Source: an uncultured bacterium
GTDB lineage: Bacteria > Verrucomicrobiota > Kiritimatiellia > RFP12 > UBA1067
Reading direction: 5' to 3'
Length of the DNA stretch: 14,610 nt
Assembly: GCA_902773475.1 (NCBI GenBank)
Contig: CACYEO010000066.1
Span: forward strand, 1-14,610
Part shown: piece after piece, positions 5,063 through 11,949 of the stretch
How the letters are laid out: the number at the start of each line of letters is the position of its first letter
How positions within the stretch are numbered: the stretch's first letter is position 1
Notes under the pieces: generated by a model
The model's input: only the letters and a program-made list of their open reading frames with translations
Databases searched by the model: none
What the model was told of the DNA's origin: nothing
Translations under genes and position numbers: made by a program

Positions 5063-7852
5063 ATGAAGGAAATCAAGATAGCGCTTGCAGGCAACCCGAA
5101 CTGCGGCAAAACGACACTGTTCAACGATCTGACCGGTTCCAGCCAGTACGTGGGCAACTGGCCGGGCGTCACCGTCGAGAAGAAAGACGGCCGGCTCAAG
5201 GGCCGCAAGGACGTGGTGATACAGGACCTGCCGGGCATATATTCGCTTTCTCCGTATTCGCTGGAGGAAGTTGTCGCGCGCAACTATCTGGTGCGCGACA
5301 GGCCGGACGCGATCCTGAACATAGTGGACGGATCGAACATCGAGCGCAACCTGTACCTTACGACGCAGCTGCTTGAAACGGGCATACCCGTGGTGGTCGC
5401 CGTCAATATGATGGACATCGTGCGCAAGCGCGGGGACGAGATAGACCTTGCGAAGCTTTCCAAGGCTCTCGGCTGCCCGGTCACGGGAATATCGGCGGTG
5501 AAGGGCGAAAAAACCGCGGAAGCGGCGAATATCGCGGTCGAGGCCGCCGTGTCGAAGGCGAAAGGCGAGCATCCGCACATTTTCACGGGCTCGGTGGAGC
5601 ACGCTCTGGCGCATATAGAGGAATCGATACAGAGCGTGGTTCCGCAGGAAAACCTGCGCTGGTACGCCATCAAGATATTCGAGCGCGACGCGAAAGCCAT
5701 AGAGCCGCTCGGCCTGGGAAAGGAGACGCTTTCGCATCTCGAGGCCCACATACGCGACTGCGAAAAGGAGATGGACGACGACGCGGAATCCATCATAACC
5801 GCGCAGCGCTACGAATACATCCAGAAGATCGTAGGCGGCGTGTGCAAGAAAAACCCGGCCTACGGCAAAATCACGGTGTCCGACAGGATCGACAAGGTCG
5901 TGACGAACCGCTGGCTGGCGCTTCCGCTGTTCGCCTGCGTAATATGGTTCATGTACTGGGTTTCGGTGTCGACGCTTGGCGGCTGGCTCACCGACTGGGC
6001 CAACGACGGCGTGTTCGGAGAAAAAGGCTGGCATGTCGCCGGGACGGTGAACGCTTCGCCGTTCTGTTCGGAGGCCGTGAACGCCAGAAACGCCGAAATC
6101 GCCAAAGAGGCCGAAGCCGCGGAAGCGGAGAATGCGAAGAACGCCGTCGCAATCGCAGCGTGGAAAGAAAAACATGCGGACGAAACGGAAAAGGCCGCCG
6201 CCGTCCTGAAGGCGAACATAGCGCTTCTGGACGCCGAATACGAGGCCGGCACGAACTCTCTTTCGGCGGTGCGCAGAATGCTCGCCCCCGCTCCCGCGGC
6301 GGAAGAGGAGAATCCCGAAAAGGAAGTGCCGGAGCCGGCGTGGGAGCAGGCGGACGGCGCGTTTTCCGACGCGGAAAAGCGCATAGGCGCGTGGACTAAA
6401 GCCTACGAACGCGCATGGAAGGCGGCCAAGGGCGAAGACGCCGCCGTCCCGGAGAATGAAGAGGGCGAAATCGAAATCGACGAATCCATAGCCGCGTCCG
6501 TGTGGGCGCCGGTCGTGTTCGACGACGACGAGACGGGCGAAATCGACCGCTTCGAAATCGTGGTTTACCGCCGCGCGGAGGCCGACAAGGACGACGAAAC
6601 GATATCGTCCTACCTTGAAGCAAAGGAAACGGCCGAACCCGACCCCGGCGACTACGGACTCTGGGTGCCGAGCATCCCGAACCTTCTCGGCAGCCTTTTC
6701 GACAAGGCCGGGATCGGCGAAGAGTCGATGGCGCGCAAGGTCGTGTTCGACGGCATTGTCGGGCCTGTCGGAACGGTGCTTGGATTCGTCCCGCAGATCG
6801 TAATCATCTTTCTGTTCCTTGCATTCTTCGAAGGCTGCGGCTACATGGCGCGCATAGCGTTCATAATGGACCGCATATTCCGCAGGTTCGGACTTTCCGG
6901 GAAGAGTTTCATACCGATGATTGTGGGCATGGGCTGCGGAGTGCCCGCAGTGATGGCGGCGCGCACCATAGAAGCGCGCCGCGACCGCCGCATGACCATC
7001 ATGCTGGGGACGTACATTCCCTGCGGGGCCAAATACGCGATAATCGCCATGTTCACGACGGCGTTCTTCGACGGAAATCCCCTTGTGGCCACTTCGATGT
7101 ACTTCCTGGGCGTTGCGGTGATAATCCTGGGCGGCATAGCGCTCAAGAAGCTCAAGGCCTTCCGCGGCGATCCAGCGCCGTTCGTGATGGAGCTGCCGGC
7201 GTACCACATGCCTACGCTGCGCGACATCCTGCTGCAGACGTGGGAGCGCGCGCGCGGCTACATCGTGAAGGCGGGAACTTTGATATTCGCGGCATCTGTG
7301 GCGCTGTGGGTGCTCATGAGTTTCGACTGGAGCTTTTCGGCCGTCGAGCTGGAAGAATCCATGCTCCACGACATAGGCACATGGATTGCGTGGCTGTTTG
7401 CGCCGCTCGGTTTCGGCGAATGGCAGGGCGCGGTGGCGAGCGTGACTTCCGAAATCGCAAAGGAAGAAGCCGTTAGCACGCTGTCGCAGCTTGCGGGGAA
7501 CGCGGACAACGCCGGCCTCGCGCAGAGCATATACAATCTCTTCGCCGGATTCAACGGCCCGCAGCTGGCCGTGGTCACGGGGCTGTCGTTCATGGTCATG
7601 AATCTGTTCGATCCTCCGTGCATGGTGGCGATCGCCGTGACATTCCGCGAAATGGGGGAAAAGCGCTGGGGATGGGCCGCCGTCGGCTTCCAGTTCCTTG
7701 TGGGATATTCCCTTGCGCTGATCGTATACCAGCTGGGCGCGTTCTTCTTCTGCGGCGCTCCCTTCACCGCATGGACCGGCGCGGCGTTCGCCGTTCTCGC
7801 CGGAATCGCCTGGATGGTGTTCCGTCCCGTCCCGAAGGACAAGCTCGGCTGA
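5063..7852 (+). CDS. feoB: Ferrous iron transporter FeoB with a large periplasmic-loop insertion
   Basis: A 929-residue inner-membrane Fe(II) permease. The N-terminal G domain has all GTPase motifs: G1 GNPNCGKT (10-17), G2 Thr37, G3 DLPG (55-58), G4 NMMD (115-118), G5 SAVKG (144-148). A helical linker domain runs to about 280. The first membrane helix is near 284-304; the permease core resumes at about 531 with the GYMARIAFIMDR and GCGVPA (Cys625) pore motifs, C-terminal helices and a PPC motif. Between these, residues about 325-530 form an Ala/Glu/Lys-rich insertion with strong coiled-coil character and an acidic end; family members are usually 650-800 residues and lack it. By topology it would face the periplasm. 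Two other differences from the consensus: Cys592 in the EGCGYMAR motif (usually ED-SGY) and Gly626 after Cys625 (usually Asn). GAAGGA precedes the ATG by six bases. Confidence 0.96.
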   Translation: MKEIKIALAGNPNCGKTTLFNDLTGSSQYVGNWPGVTVEKKDGRLKGRKDVVIQDLPGIYSLSPYSLEEVVARNYLVRDRPDAILNIVDGSNIERNLYLTTQLLETGIPVVVAVNMMDIVRKRGDEIDLAKLSKALGCPVTGISAVKGEKTAEAANIAVEAAVSKAKGEHPHIFTGSVEHALAHIEESIQSVVPQENLRWYAIKIFERDAKAIEPLGLGKETLSHLEAHIRDCEKEMDDDAESIITAQRYEYIQKIVGGVCKKNPAYGKITVSDRIDKVVTNRWLALPLFACVIWFMYWVSVSTLGGWLTDWANDGVFGEKGWHVAGTVNASPFCSEAVNARNAEIAKEAEAAEAENAKNAVAIAAWKEKHADETEKAAAVLKANIALLDAEYEAGTNSLSAVRRMLAPAPAAEEENPEKEVPEPAWEQADGAFSDAEKRIGAWTKAYERAWKAAKGEDAAVPENEEGEIEIDESIAASVWAPVVFDDDETGEIDRFEIVVYRRAEADKDDETISSYLEAKETAEPDPGDYGLWVPSIPNLLGSLFDKAGIGEESMARKVVFDGIVGPVGTVLGFVPQIVIIFLFLAFFEGCGYMARIAFIMDRIFRRFGLSGKSFIPMIVGMGCGVPAVMAARTIEARRDRRMTIMLGTYIPCGAKYAIIAMFTTAFFDGNPLVATSMYFLGVAVIILGGIALKKLKAFRGDPAPFVMELPAYHMPTLRDILLQTWERARGYIVKAGTLIFAASVALWVLMSFDWSFSAVELEESMLHDIGTWIAWLFAPLGFGEWQGAVASVTSEIAKEEAVSTLSQLAGNADNAGLAQSIYNLFAGFNGPQLAVVTGLSFMVMNLFDPPCMVAIAVTFREMGEKRWGWAAVGFQFLVGYSLALIVYQLGAFFFCGAPFTAWTGAAFAVLAGIAWMVFRPVPKDKLG

Positions 7853-7875
7853 GGCCGCGAAAGGCGGGTGCGAAG

Positions 7876-8022
7876 ATGGCCGAAGCCGCGGTTCTGTGCA
7901 CAGTCGGCGCCGCGTTCGCGTTCGTCGTGTTCCGCCTTTTCCGCAAACGCGGAAAAGGCGGATGTTCGTGCGGATGCGGCGCGTGCGGGCGCCGGTGCGG
8001 AAACTTCCGGGCGGAAGAATAG
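7876..8022 (+). CDS. Small FeoB-associated Cys-rich membrane protein
   Basis: A 48-residue protein that is easily missed because of its size. It has an N-terminal membrane helix (AAVLCTVGAAFAFVVFRLF, about 4-22), a basic stretch RKRGKGG, then a cysteine cluster CSCGCGACGRRC. This is the layout of the FeoB_associated family (PF12669), single-pass proteins encoded just behind feoB. The gene starts 23 bases after the feoB stop in the same operon and ends before the convergent kinase gene. The Cys cluster might bind iron at the cytosolic mouth of FeoB; the family's function is not established. The coding DNA for the basic stretch is itself a perfect inverted repeat (7931-7962). Confidence 0.85.
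   Translation: MAEAAVLCTVGAAFAFVVFRLFRKRGKGGCSCGCGACGRRCGNFRAEE
7931..7962. repeat. 14-bp perfect inverted repeat inside the FeoB-associated gene
   Basis: TCCGCCTTTTCCGC (7931-7944) is the exact reverse complement of GCGGAAAAGGCGGA (7949-7962), with a four-base loop AAAC. In mRNA this is a very stable hairpin in the middle of the coding region, between the membrane helix and the Cys cluster. It has no T-run after it, so it is not a standard terminator. Confidence 0.9.
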
Positions 8023-8048
8023 TCCGCGCCTGCGCGGGGGCGTCCGCG

Positions 8049-9110
8049 CTATGAATTGCGCCAGCCGCCGGAGGCGAGTTCCGCCGATTCGTCGGAGGCG
8101 AGCGCGATTTGCGGCCTGAGCGTGCGGCAGCCTATCCCGGCGAGCGTCTTTTCGAGACGCGCGTACTGCGCTTCGTCCTCGAACGTGCCGGTGATGGCGC
8201 CGCCGGAACCGGCGAATTTGGCGGACGCTCCGGCGGAGCGCGCGACCATCACCATCCGGCGGTTTTCCTCGGCCACGTTGAATATCCTGTCGCGCAGGTC
8301 GAAGTTCGCGTTCACGAGTTTGGCGAGGGCGGCGGTGTCGCCGGAAAGTATCGCGGTCCTGCCGCGCTCCGCAATGTCCGCGAACTCCGACATCGCCGAA
8401 AGGATGTCGGCGTTTTTCTGCTCGAACAGGCGCTTGACTTTTTTGTGCGCCTTGCCGGACTCCTCCGCGCGCGCCGGGTCGTACGCGACATAGAGGTTCA
8501 GCGAAGACGGATCCGCCGCGCCGGGGTAAAGCCGTTCGTAGCGTCCGTGCCCCGTGGATTCCACGAGCCCGCGTTCGAAATCCATGTAGACCATTCCGTT
8601 GTACATCTGGATTACGCGGTCCTGCAGGCCGCAGGCGATTCCGAGTTCGTCGCGCTCCGCCTCCAGGCAGATGGTCGGCGTGTCTTCGAGCGGCAGCTCC
8701 GCGCCGTAGAATTTCATAAGCGCCTTCAGCATGGCCGAGCATATCGCGGAAGAGCCTGACAGCCCCACAAGGCGGGGTATGTTGATTTTGTATTCCGCCG
8801 TGAAATTGCGCTCCGGCAGCGCGATGCCGTGTTCGGTGCAATACTCGAAGAATCTTTTGGACACCGCCTTGAGCATCCGTATTCCGCCGTAGTAGCCGTA
8901 CAGGCGCAAATCGCGCACCAGCTCCGCCGGGGACGCGAACGAGGCGTCGTCCACCTCTCCGGGCACGAATCTCAGCCGCGCGCTTTCGGTGAGGCGCAGA
9001 TCCACGCGGAACGCCGTGAACGTGAAACTGACCGTTTTGCCGAAATATCCGTCGGACGGGTTGCCGAGGAATCCGGCTCTCGCGAAACTTCTTGCTTCAA
9101 CTATGTCCAT
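8049..9110 (-). CDS. GHMP-family sugar kinase, glucuronokinase-like
   Basis: A 353-residue cytosolic kinase. The opening RSFARAGFLGNPSDGYFGK (7-25) is a GHMP motif 1 of the glucuronokinase type (LGNPSD in place of PGRVN). Motif 2 is PRLVGLSGSSAI (112-123), the ATP phosphate loop, followed by ELGIACGLQDRV (155-166) and the C-terminal glycine motif KFAGSGGAI (298-306). From memory, the stretches GLQDRV...MDF and GKAH...GRTA...NFDLR resemble Arabidopsis glucuronokinase closely, which makes glucuronate 1-phosphate from glucuronate and ATP. GGAGG lies six bases before the ATG at 9110. The start overlaps the galU end by 14 bases, so the two are translationally coupled, and GalU-type enzymes could use the kinase product. 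Another sugar acid or hexose as substrate is possible. Confidence 0.85.
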   Translation of the reverse strand: MDIVEARSFARAGFLGNPSDGYFGKTVSFTFTAFRVDLRLTESARLRFVPGEVDDASFASPAELVRDLRLYGYYGGIRMLKAVSKRFFEYCTEHGIALPERNFTAEYKINIPRLVGLSGSSAICSAMLKALMKFYGAELPLEDTPTICLEAERDELGIACGLQDRVIQMYNGMVYMDFERGLVESTGHGRYERLYPGAADPSSLNLYVAYDPARAEESGKAHKKVKRLFEQKNADILSAMSEFADIAERGRTAILSGDTAALAKLVNANFDLRDRIFNVAEENRRMVMVARSAGASAKFAGSGGAITGTFEDEAQYARLEKTLAGIGCRTLRPQIALASDESAELASGGWRNS

Positions 9111-9849
9111 GGAACGCCTCCAGCGCTTTGAAATACCCTTCCGGGTTTCCGATGTCCTGCCGTTTGCCTTCGTAGACGCAGCCCATGCACGCGCGCGCCC
9201 CCTGCGCCGATATCATGCGCCGTATCGCGTCCGTCAGCTGAATCTCCCCGCCGTATCCTTTCTTCTGGTTCGCGAGGAAGCCGAAAATCGCGGAATCGAG
9301 GATGTAGCGCCCGGCGACCGCGAGATCGCTCGGCGCCTCCTCCGGCCGCGGTTTTTCCACAAGGTCCGCGACGCGGAAGATTTTCGCGCCGGGCGGCGTG
9401 CCGGGCGCGGGCTTCGCGATTCCGTAGCGCGAGACTTTCTCGCGCGGGACGCGTTCGAAGCCGATCACGGAGGCGCCGCCGTTCGCGGCGGAGACCTGCG
9501 CCATCTCGCGCGCGGCGCAGCCGCCTGTCACGACGGCGTCGCCGAGCAGAATCAGCACGGAGTCCGCGTCCCCGGCCGCCTCCGCCGCCTGCAGGACGGC
9601 GTGGCCGAGGCCCTTCTGTTCGCTCTGGTACGCGAACTTGATTCCGGGACAGTCCTTGAAGTATTCGCGGATCAGCTCCTTGCCCGGGGAAATCACGATC
9701 GCGATTTCCTCCGCGCCGGCTTCGCGGGCCTCTTCGACTATGAGTTCGAGCGCCGGTTTCGCCCCTATGGGGAGCATCTCCTTCGGGACGGCGCGGGTGA
9801 CGGGCAGGAATCTCGTTCCGAGCCCTGCGGCTGGGATTATCGCTTTCAT
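9097..9849 (-). CDS. galU: UTP-sugar-1-phosphate uridylyltransferase (GalU type)
   Basis: A 250-residue cytosolic nucleotidyltransferase. The N-terminal AAGLGTRFLPVTRAVPKEML (7-26) is the classic GalU signature: the nucleotide loop plus the K-E-M-L segment. Later come QKGLGHAVLQA, the metal/substrate strand LILLGDAVV, DLVEKP with the sugar-phosphate lysine, AGRYIL and GGEIQLTDAI. GalU makes UDP-glucose from glucose 1-phosphate and UTP. At 250 residues it is shorter than the about 300 of the E. coli enzyme, mainly in loops. Placed between htpG (19 bases before) and the kinase gene (14-base overlap), it may act on the sugar 1-phosphate that the kinase makes, such as glucuronate 1-phosphate. The family is certain; the preferred sugar is not. 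Confidence 0.92.
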   Translation of the reverse strand: MKAIIPAAGLGTRFLPVTRAVPKEMLPIGAKPALELIVEEAREAGAEEIAIVISPGKELIREYFKDCPGIKFAYQSEQKGLGHAVLQAAEAAGDADSVLILLGDAVVTGGCAAREMAQVSAANGGASVIGFERVPREKVSRYGIAKPAPGTPPGAKIFRVADLVEKPRPEEAPSDLAVAGRYILDSAIFGFLANQKKGYGGEIQLTDAIRRMISAQGARACMGCVYEGKRQDIGNPEGYFKALEAFHGHS

Positions 9850-9868
9850 CGGGGGCGCGCTCCCTGCG

Positions 9869-11785
9869 TTATTTCAGCATCAGCGCGGCGACCTGCTTCG
9901 CGAACTTTCCGGCGTCCGGGACCGGCGAGCCTTCGGCGACGAGCGCGGTGCCGTACAGGAGTTCCACGAGATCGTCCCGTTCCGCGCCGTCCAGCCCCGC
10001 CAGCTTCTTCACCAGCGGATGCGACGGATTCAGCTCCAGGATGCGCTTCTGCTCCGGGACTTCCTGCTTCATGGCGCGCATGATGCGCGCCATGGACGGG
10101 GAAATGGCGTCCGGCTCGGAGACGAGACAGCACGGCGAATCCGTAAGGCGCGACGAGATCTTCACGTCCTTCACGGAATCTTTCAGGCGCTCGCGCACCG
10201 CCTCGACGAACGGCTTCAGTTCCGCCGCCGCCTCTTCGATCGACTTCTTCTCCGCCTCGCGCTCCGCGATGCCGCCGAAAACGGTGTCGGACGCCGCGGC
10301 GTTCACGAGTTTCTTCCCTTCGAAATCGCGGAGCGATTCAAGCAGCCATTCGTCCACGGGATCCGTGAAGAACAGGACGTCGCATCCGTGCTTCAGCGCG
10401 GCTTCGATCTGCGGGGCCGAGCGCGCGTCTTCGATGCGGTCGGCGGCGAGGTAGTAGATTTCGTTCTGCGAAGACGGCATCGCCTTCACGTAGTCCGCAA
10501 GCGATATCGTTTTGCCGGGGCCGGACTTAGCGCTGGGGAAGAGGAGGAGCTTCTTGATGCGGTCGGAATTCTCCCAGTCTGAACGCGCGCCTTCCTTGAG
10601 AATCCGTCCGAATTCGGAGAAGAACTTTTCGTAGTCCCCGGGCGTTTTGGAAGCCATCTCTTCGAGCGTGGAGAGGATCTTGCCCGTCACGGCCTGCTTG
10701 ATCTTCCTTATCGTGGCGTCGTCCTGCAGCATTTCGCGCGACACGTTCAGCGGCAGGTCGGAGCTGTCCACGACGCCTTTGACGAAGCGCAGCCACTCCG
10801 GCAGCAGCATTTCAAAGTCGTCGCCGATGAACACGTTGCGCACGTAGAGCGAAAGTCCGCGCTTCGTCTGCGGCATGTATATTTCCATGCCCGCCTTCTT
10901 CGGGATGAATACGAGCGCCTTGAATTCCACCGCGCCTTCGCCGCTGAAGTGGATGGTTTTGGCCGGTTCGTCGTAGTCGTGCGTGAAGTGCTTGTAGAAC
11001 TCGGCGTATTCCTCCGGCTTCACTTCGCTCTTCGAACGCCGCCACAGCGCTTTCATCGTGTTCAGCGGTTTCGCGTCGTCCTTGGGCTTTTCGCCCTTTT
11101 CGCCGAAGCGGATGGGATAGGCGATGAAGTCGCTGTAGGAGCGTATCAGGTTTTCGATGCGCCACTGCCCGGTGTATTCAAGCTGGTCTTCGCGCAGATG
11201 GAGCGTTATCTCGGTTCCGTACGATTCCTTCTTCGCGGGGCCTATCGAGTACTCGCCCTTCCCGGTGCTCGTCCATTCCGCCGCGTCCGAGCCGTCGCGC
11301 TTGCGCGAAACCACGCTTACGGAATCGGCCACCATGAACGCCGCGTAGAATCCCACGCCGAACTGCCCGATCAATTCGGGGAGGTTCTTGCCGCCGTCTT
11401 TCTTCAGCGCTTCTGCGAACGCCTTTGTGCCGCTGGAGGCGATCGTGCCCAGGTTCTGCTCCATGTCGGCCGCGCTCATGCCCATGCCGTTGTCGGAAAC
11501 GGTCAGCGTCTTCTTGTCCTTGTCCGCGATTATGTCTATGCGCCATTCCGGATTGTCGGCCGCTATCGACTTGTCCGTGAGCGCCAGATACTTCGCCTTG
11601 TCGATCGCGTCGCTGGCGTTGGACACCAGTTCGCGCAGGAATATCTCTTTTTTCGAGTAGAGCGAATTTATCACCAGATCGAGCATCTCGCCGATTTCGG
11701 CCTTGAACGCCCGCGTCTCCTTCGCCGCCGGCGCCTGGCCGGATTCCGGCGCCGCGGTTTCTTCTTTCTTGCTGTTCCAGAACAT
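9869..11785 (-). CDS. htpG: Molecular chaperone HtpG (Hsp90)
   Basis: A 638-residue Hsp90, an ATP-driven cytosolic dimeric chaperone. The GHKL ATPase domain shows ELVSNASDA with catalytic Glu52 and Mg-binding Asn56, DNGMGM (98-103), NLGTIASSGTK (111-121) and the lid/loop GQFGVGFYAAFM (140-151). The middle domain has LYVRNVFIGDD and DLPLNVSREMLQ, with the Arg that completes the active site. The C-terminal dimerisation domain ends at FAKQVAALMLK. A 23-residue polar Ala/Glu/Lys leader precedes the usual N-terminus (ETRAFKAEI), so total length is slightly above E. coli's 624. AGGA lies ten bases before the ATG at 11785. It is the first gene of a putative operon with galU and the kinase and is divergent from fucO; an inverted repeat overlaps its predicted transcription start. 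Confidence 0.97.
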   Translation of the reverse strand: MFWNSKKEETAAPESGQAPAAKETRAFKAEIGEMLDLVINSLYSKKEIFLRELVSNASDAIDKAKYLALTDKSIAADNPEWRIDIIADKDKKTLTVSDNGMGMSAADMEQNLGTIASSGTKAFAEALKKDGGKNLPELIGQFGVGFYAAFMVADSVSVVSRKRDGSDAAEWTSTGKGEYSIGPAKKESYGTEITLHLREDQLEYTGQWRIENLIRSYSDFIAYPIRFGEKGEKPKDDAKPLNTMKALWRRSKSEVKPEEYAEFYKHFTHDYDEPAKTIHFSGEGAVEFKALVFIPKKAGMEIYMPQTKRGLSLYVRNVFIGDDFEMLLPEWLRFVKGVVDSSDLPLNVSREMLQDDATIRKIKQAVTGKILSTLEEMASKTPGDYEKFFSEFGRILKEGARSDWENSDRIKKLLLFPSAKSGPGKTISLADYVKAMPSSQNEIYYLAADRIEDARSAPQIEAALKHGCDVLFFTDPVDEWLLESLRDFEGKKLVNAAASDTVFGGIAEREAEKKSIEEAAAELKPFVEAVRERLKDSVKDVKISSRLTDSPCCLVSEPDAISPSMARIMRAMKQEVPEQKRILELNPSHPLVKKLAGLDGAERDDLVELLYGTALVAEGSPVPDAGKFAKQVAALMLK

Positions 11786-11808
11786 TTTTTTCGATTCCTG
11801 TTGCTTGT

Positions 11809-11832
11809 CCGTTCCGCGGATTTGCGGAACGG
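11809..11832 (-). promoter_or_regulatory. 9-bp inverted repeat at the predicted htpG transcription start
   Basis: CCGTTCCGC and GCGGAACGG are exact complements separated by six bases (11818-11823). The outer end, 11832, coincides with the position expected for transcription start given the -10 box at 11844-11839. It could be a 5'-terminal mRNA stem-loop (stability or thermosensing) or a repressor operator. It is not the CIRCE element bound by HrcA, whose arms read TTAGCACTC/GAGTGCTAA. Confidence 0.55.
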
Positions 11833-11838
11833 CCGGAG

Positions 11839-11867
11839 ATTATGCCACAAGAACGCATCCGGGACAA
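11839..11867 (-). promoter_or_regulatory. Predicted htpG promoter
   Basis: On the minus strand TTGTCC (11867-11862) is followed by a 17-base spacer and CATAAT (11844-11839), matching four and five of six consensus positions. Transcription would begin near 11832, about 47 bases before the htpG ATG. It stands back to back with the fucO promoter, the two -35 boxes being 13 bases apart. Confidence 0.6.
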
Positions 11868-11880
11868 GGGAAATGTCGGA

Positions 11881-11909
11881 TTGACAGCGGACGGGCGCGG
11901 CGGTATAAT
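11881..11909 (+). promoter_or_regulatory. Perfect consensus sigma-70 promoter of fucO
   Basis: TTGACA (11881-11886), a 17-base spacer and TATAAT (11904-11909) match the consensus at all twelve positions. Transcription would start near 11916, giving a leader of about 34 bases. Such a promoter is expected to be strong and to need no activator. Confidence 0.88.
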
Positions 11910-11949
11910 GCGGGGCAGGTTCAACCATTCAATCCAACGAAAGGCATCC

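Noticed and set aside
5048..7369. A 773-codon open frame on the minus strand opposite feoB
   Set aside because: It is a shadow of the GC-rich feoB codons: Arg/His/Val-rich, no recognisable domain, and fully opposite a certain gene.
8024..8038. Short GC-rich hairpin CCGCGC-CT-GCGCGG between the convergent feo and kinase units
   Set aside because: Loop too tight and no T-run on either strand; such pairings are expected by chance at this GC content.
7258..8841. A 527-codon minus-strand open frame across feoB's end and the kinase gene
   Set aside because: Low-complexity Arg/Ala-rich translation overlapping three well-supported genes, with no motif or ribosome binding site.
11842..11949. N-terminal extension of FucO from the ATG at 11842
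   Set aside because: It starts upstream of the fucO promoter and would not be in the transcript; the ATG at 11950 has a ribosome binding site and the standard family start.
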